Below, in pieces: positions 63,952-64,000 of a stretch of 64,000 nt of DNA (the first letter of the stretch is position 1; every line of letters starts with the position of its first letter). Made by a program: the position numbers and the translations under genes. This stretch comes from an uncultured bacterium (lineage in GTDB: Bacteria; Cyanobacteriota; Vampirovibrionia; Gastranaerophilales; Gastranaerophilaceae), in the NCBI GenBank assembly GCA_902801985.1, contig CADCKD010000005.1, positions 39,785 to 103,784 on the forward strand, given 5' to 3'. The notes beneath the pieces are model-generated. The model did not search any database. It saw only the letters and a program-made list of their open reading frames with translations, and was not told the DNA's origin.

Positions 63952-64000
63952 AGCTACTCGCTTTGATTTTCTACGCAATCTGCGTATACTTTATCTCTAA
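63909..64000. repeat. 92-bp direct repeat, copy 2 (reaches window end)
   Basis: Identical to 62500-62591; it may continue past the window. Same orientation. Confidence 0.92.

Overview
The window is strongly AT-rich bacterial chromosome with dense, mostly short operons, standard genetic code and good Shine-Dalgarno sequences. The most likely source is an uncultured gut-type member of the non-photosynthetic cyanobacterial relatives (Vampirovibrionia/Melainabacteria, order Gastranaerophilales). This is an inference from several things seen together: a full MinCDE set, LPS-type ADP-heptose genes and an RND/TolC exporter (a diderm cell), fermentative enzymes (ADP-forming acyl-CoA synthetase, L-lactate dehydrogenase), an abundant-type prepilin, and many lineage-specific small membrane or secreted proteins with no recognisable family. 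No rRNA, CRISPR array, prophage or complete insertion sequence is visible.

Layout. 1-6.4 kb: start of a leftward gene, then nadA-rlmB, the primary sigma factor, a TatD-linked radical SAM protein and the ADP-forming acyl-CoA synthetase. 6.4-10.8 kb: a divergent XRE regulator/small protein pair around a perfect 15-bp inverted repeat, then HEAT-repeat and secreted proteins of unknown function. 10.8-18.4 kb: prs, a repeat-filled spacer, paired secreted paralogues, a membrane protein, proS and a DegT aminotransferase. 18.4-28.3 kb: lineage-specific proteins, an orphan sensor kinase, three apparent small transcripts (one ncRNA candidate, one 38-residue small protein gene, one leftward terminator-ended RNA), tRNA-Ser, a prepilin and two paralogous XRE regulators, with three copies of a dispersed repeat. 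28.3-38.4 kb: a leftward operon with a 1343-residue TPR protein, membrane-fusion protein, RND pump and TolC-type channel.

38.4-47.5 kb is housekeeping: tag, two overlapping membrane proteins, a DnaJ-like protein, queE, SDR-secG-Nudix regulator, a peptidoglycan-hydrolase-like protein with a Met/Phe/Pro-rich N-terminus, minCDE (MinE carries an unusually long acidic tail), then tRNA-Thr. Beyond tRNA-Thr the 3' end of the tRNA is duplicated about 190 bp downstream and a short tyrosine recombinase follows. 49-58.6 kb is a seven-gene rightward cell-surface glycan operon: GT8, two GT9-like proteins (one fused to a pyruvyltransferase-like domain), HldE, a GmhA-GmhB fusion, GT2 and GT4. Together these should make ADP-heptose and assemble a heptose-containing oligosaccharide. 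58.6-64 kb: CheR-like methyltransferase, prohibitin-like protein, TcdA, lactate dehydrogenase, and finally a candidate ADP-ribosyltransferase-fold protein bracketed by identical 92-bp direct repeats.

The most promising leads are the repeat-bracketed ART-like gene, the tRNA-Thr duplication, the small transcripts at 21.5, 24.7 and 25.5 kb, the long-tailed MinE and the fused glycan enzymes. Functions are assigned by reading motifs; no database search was run.
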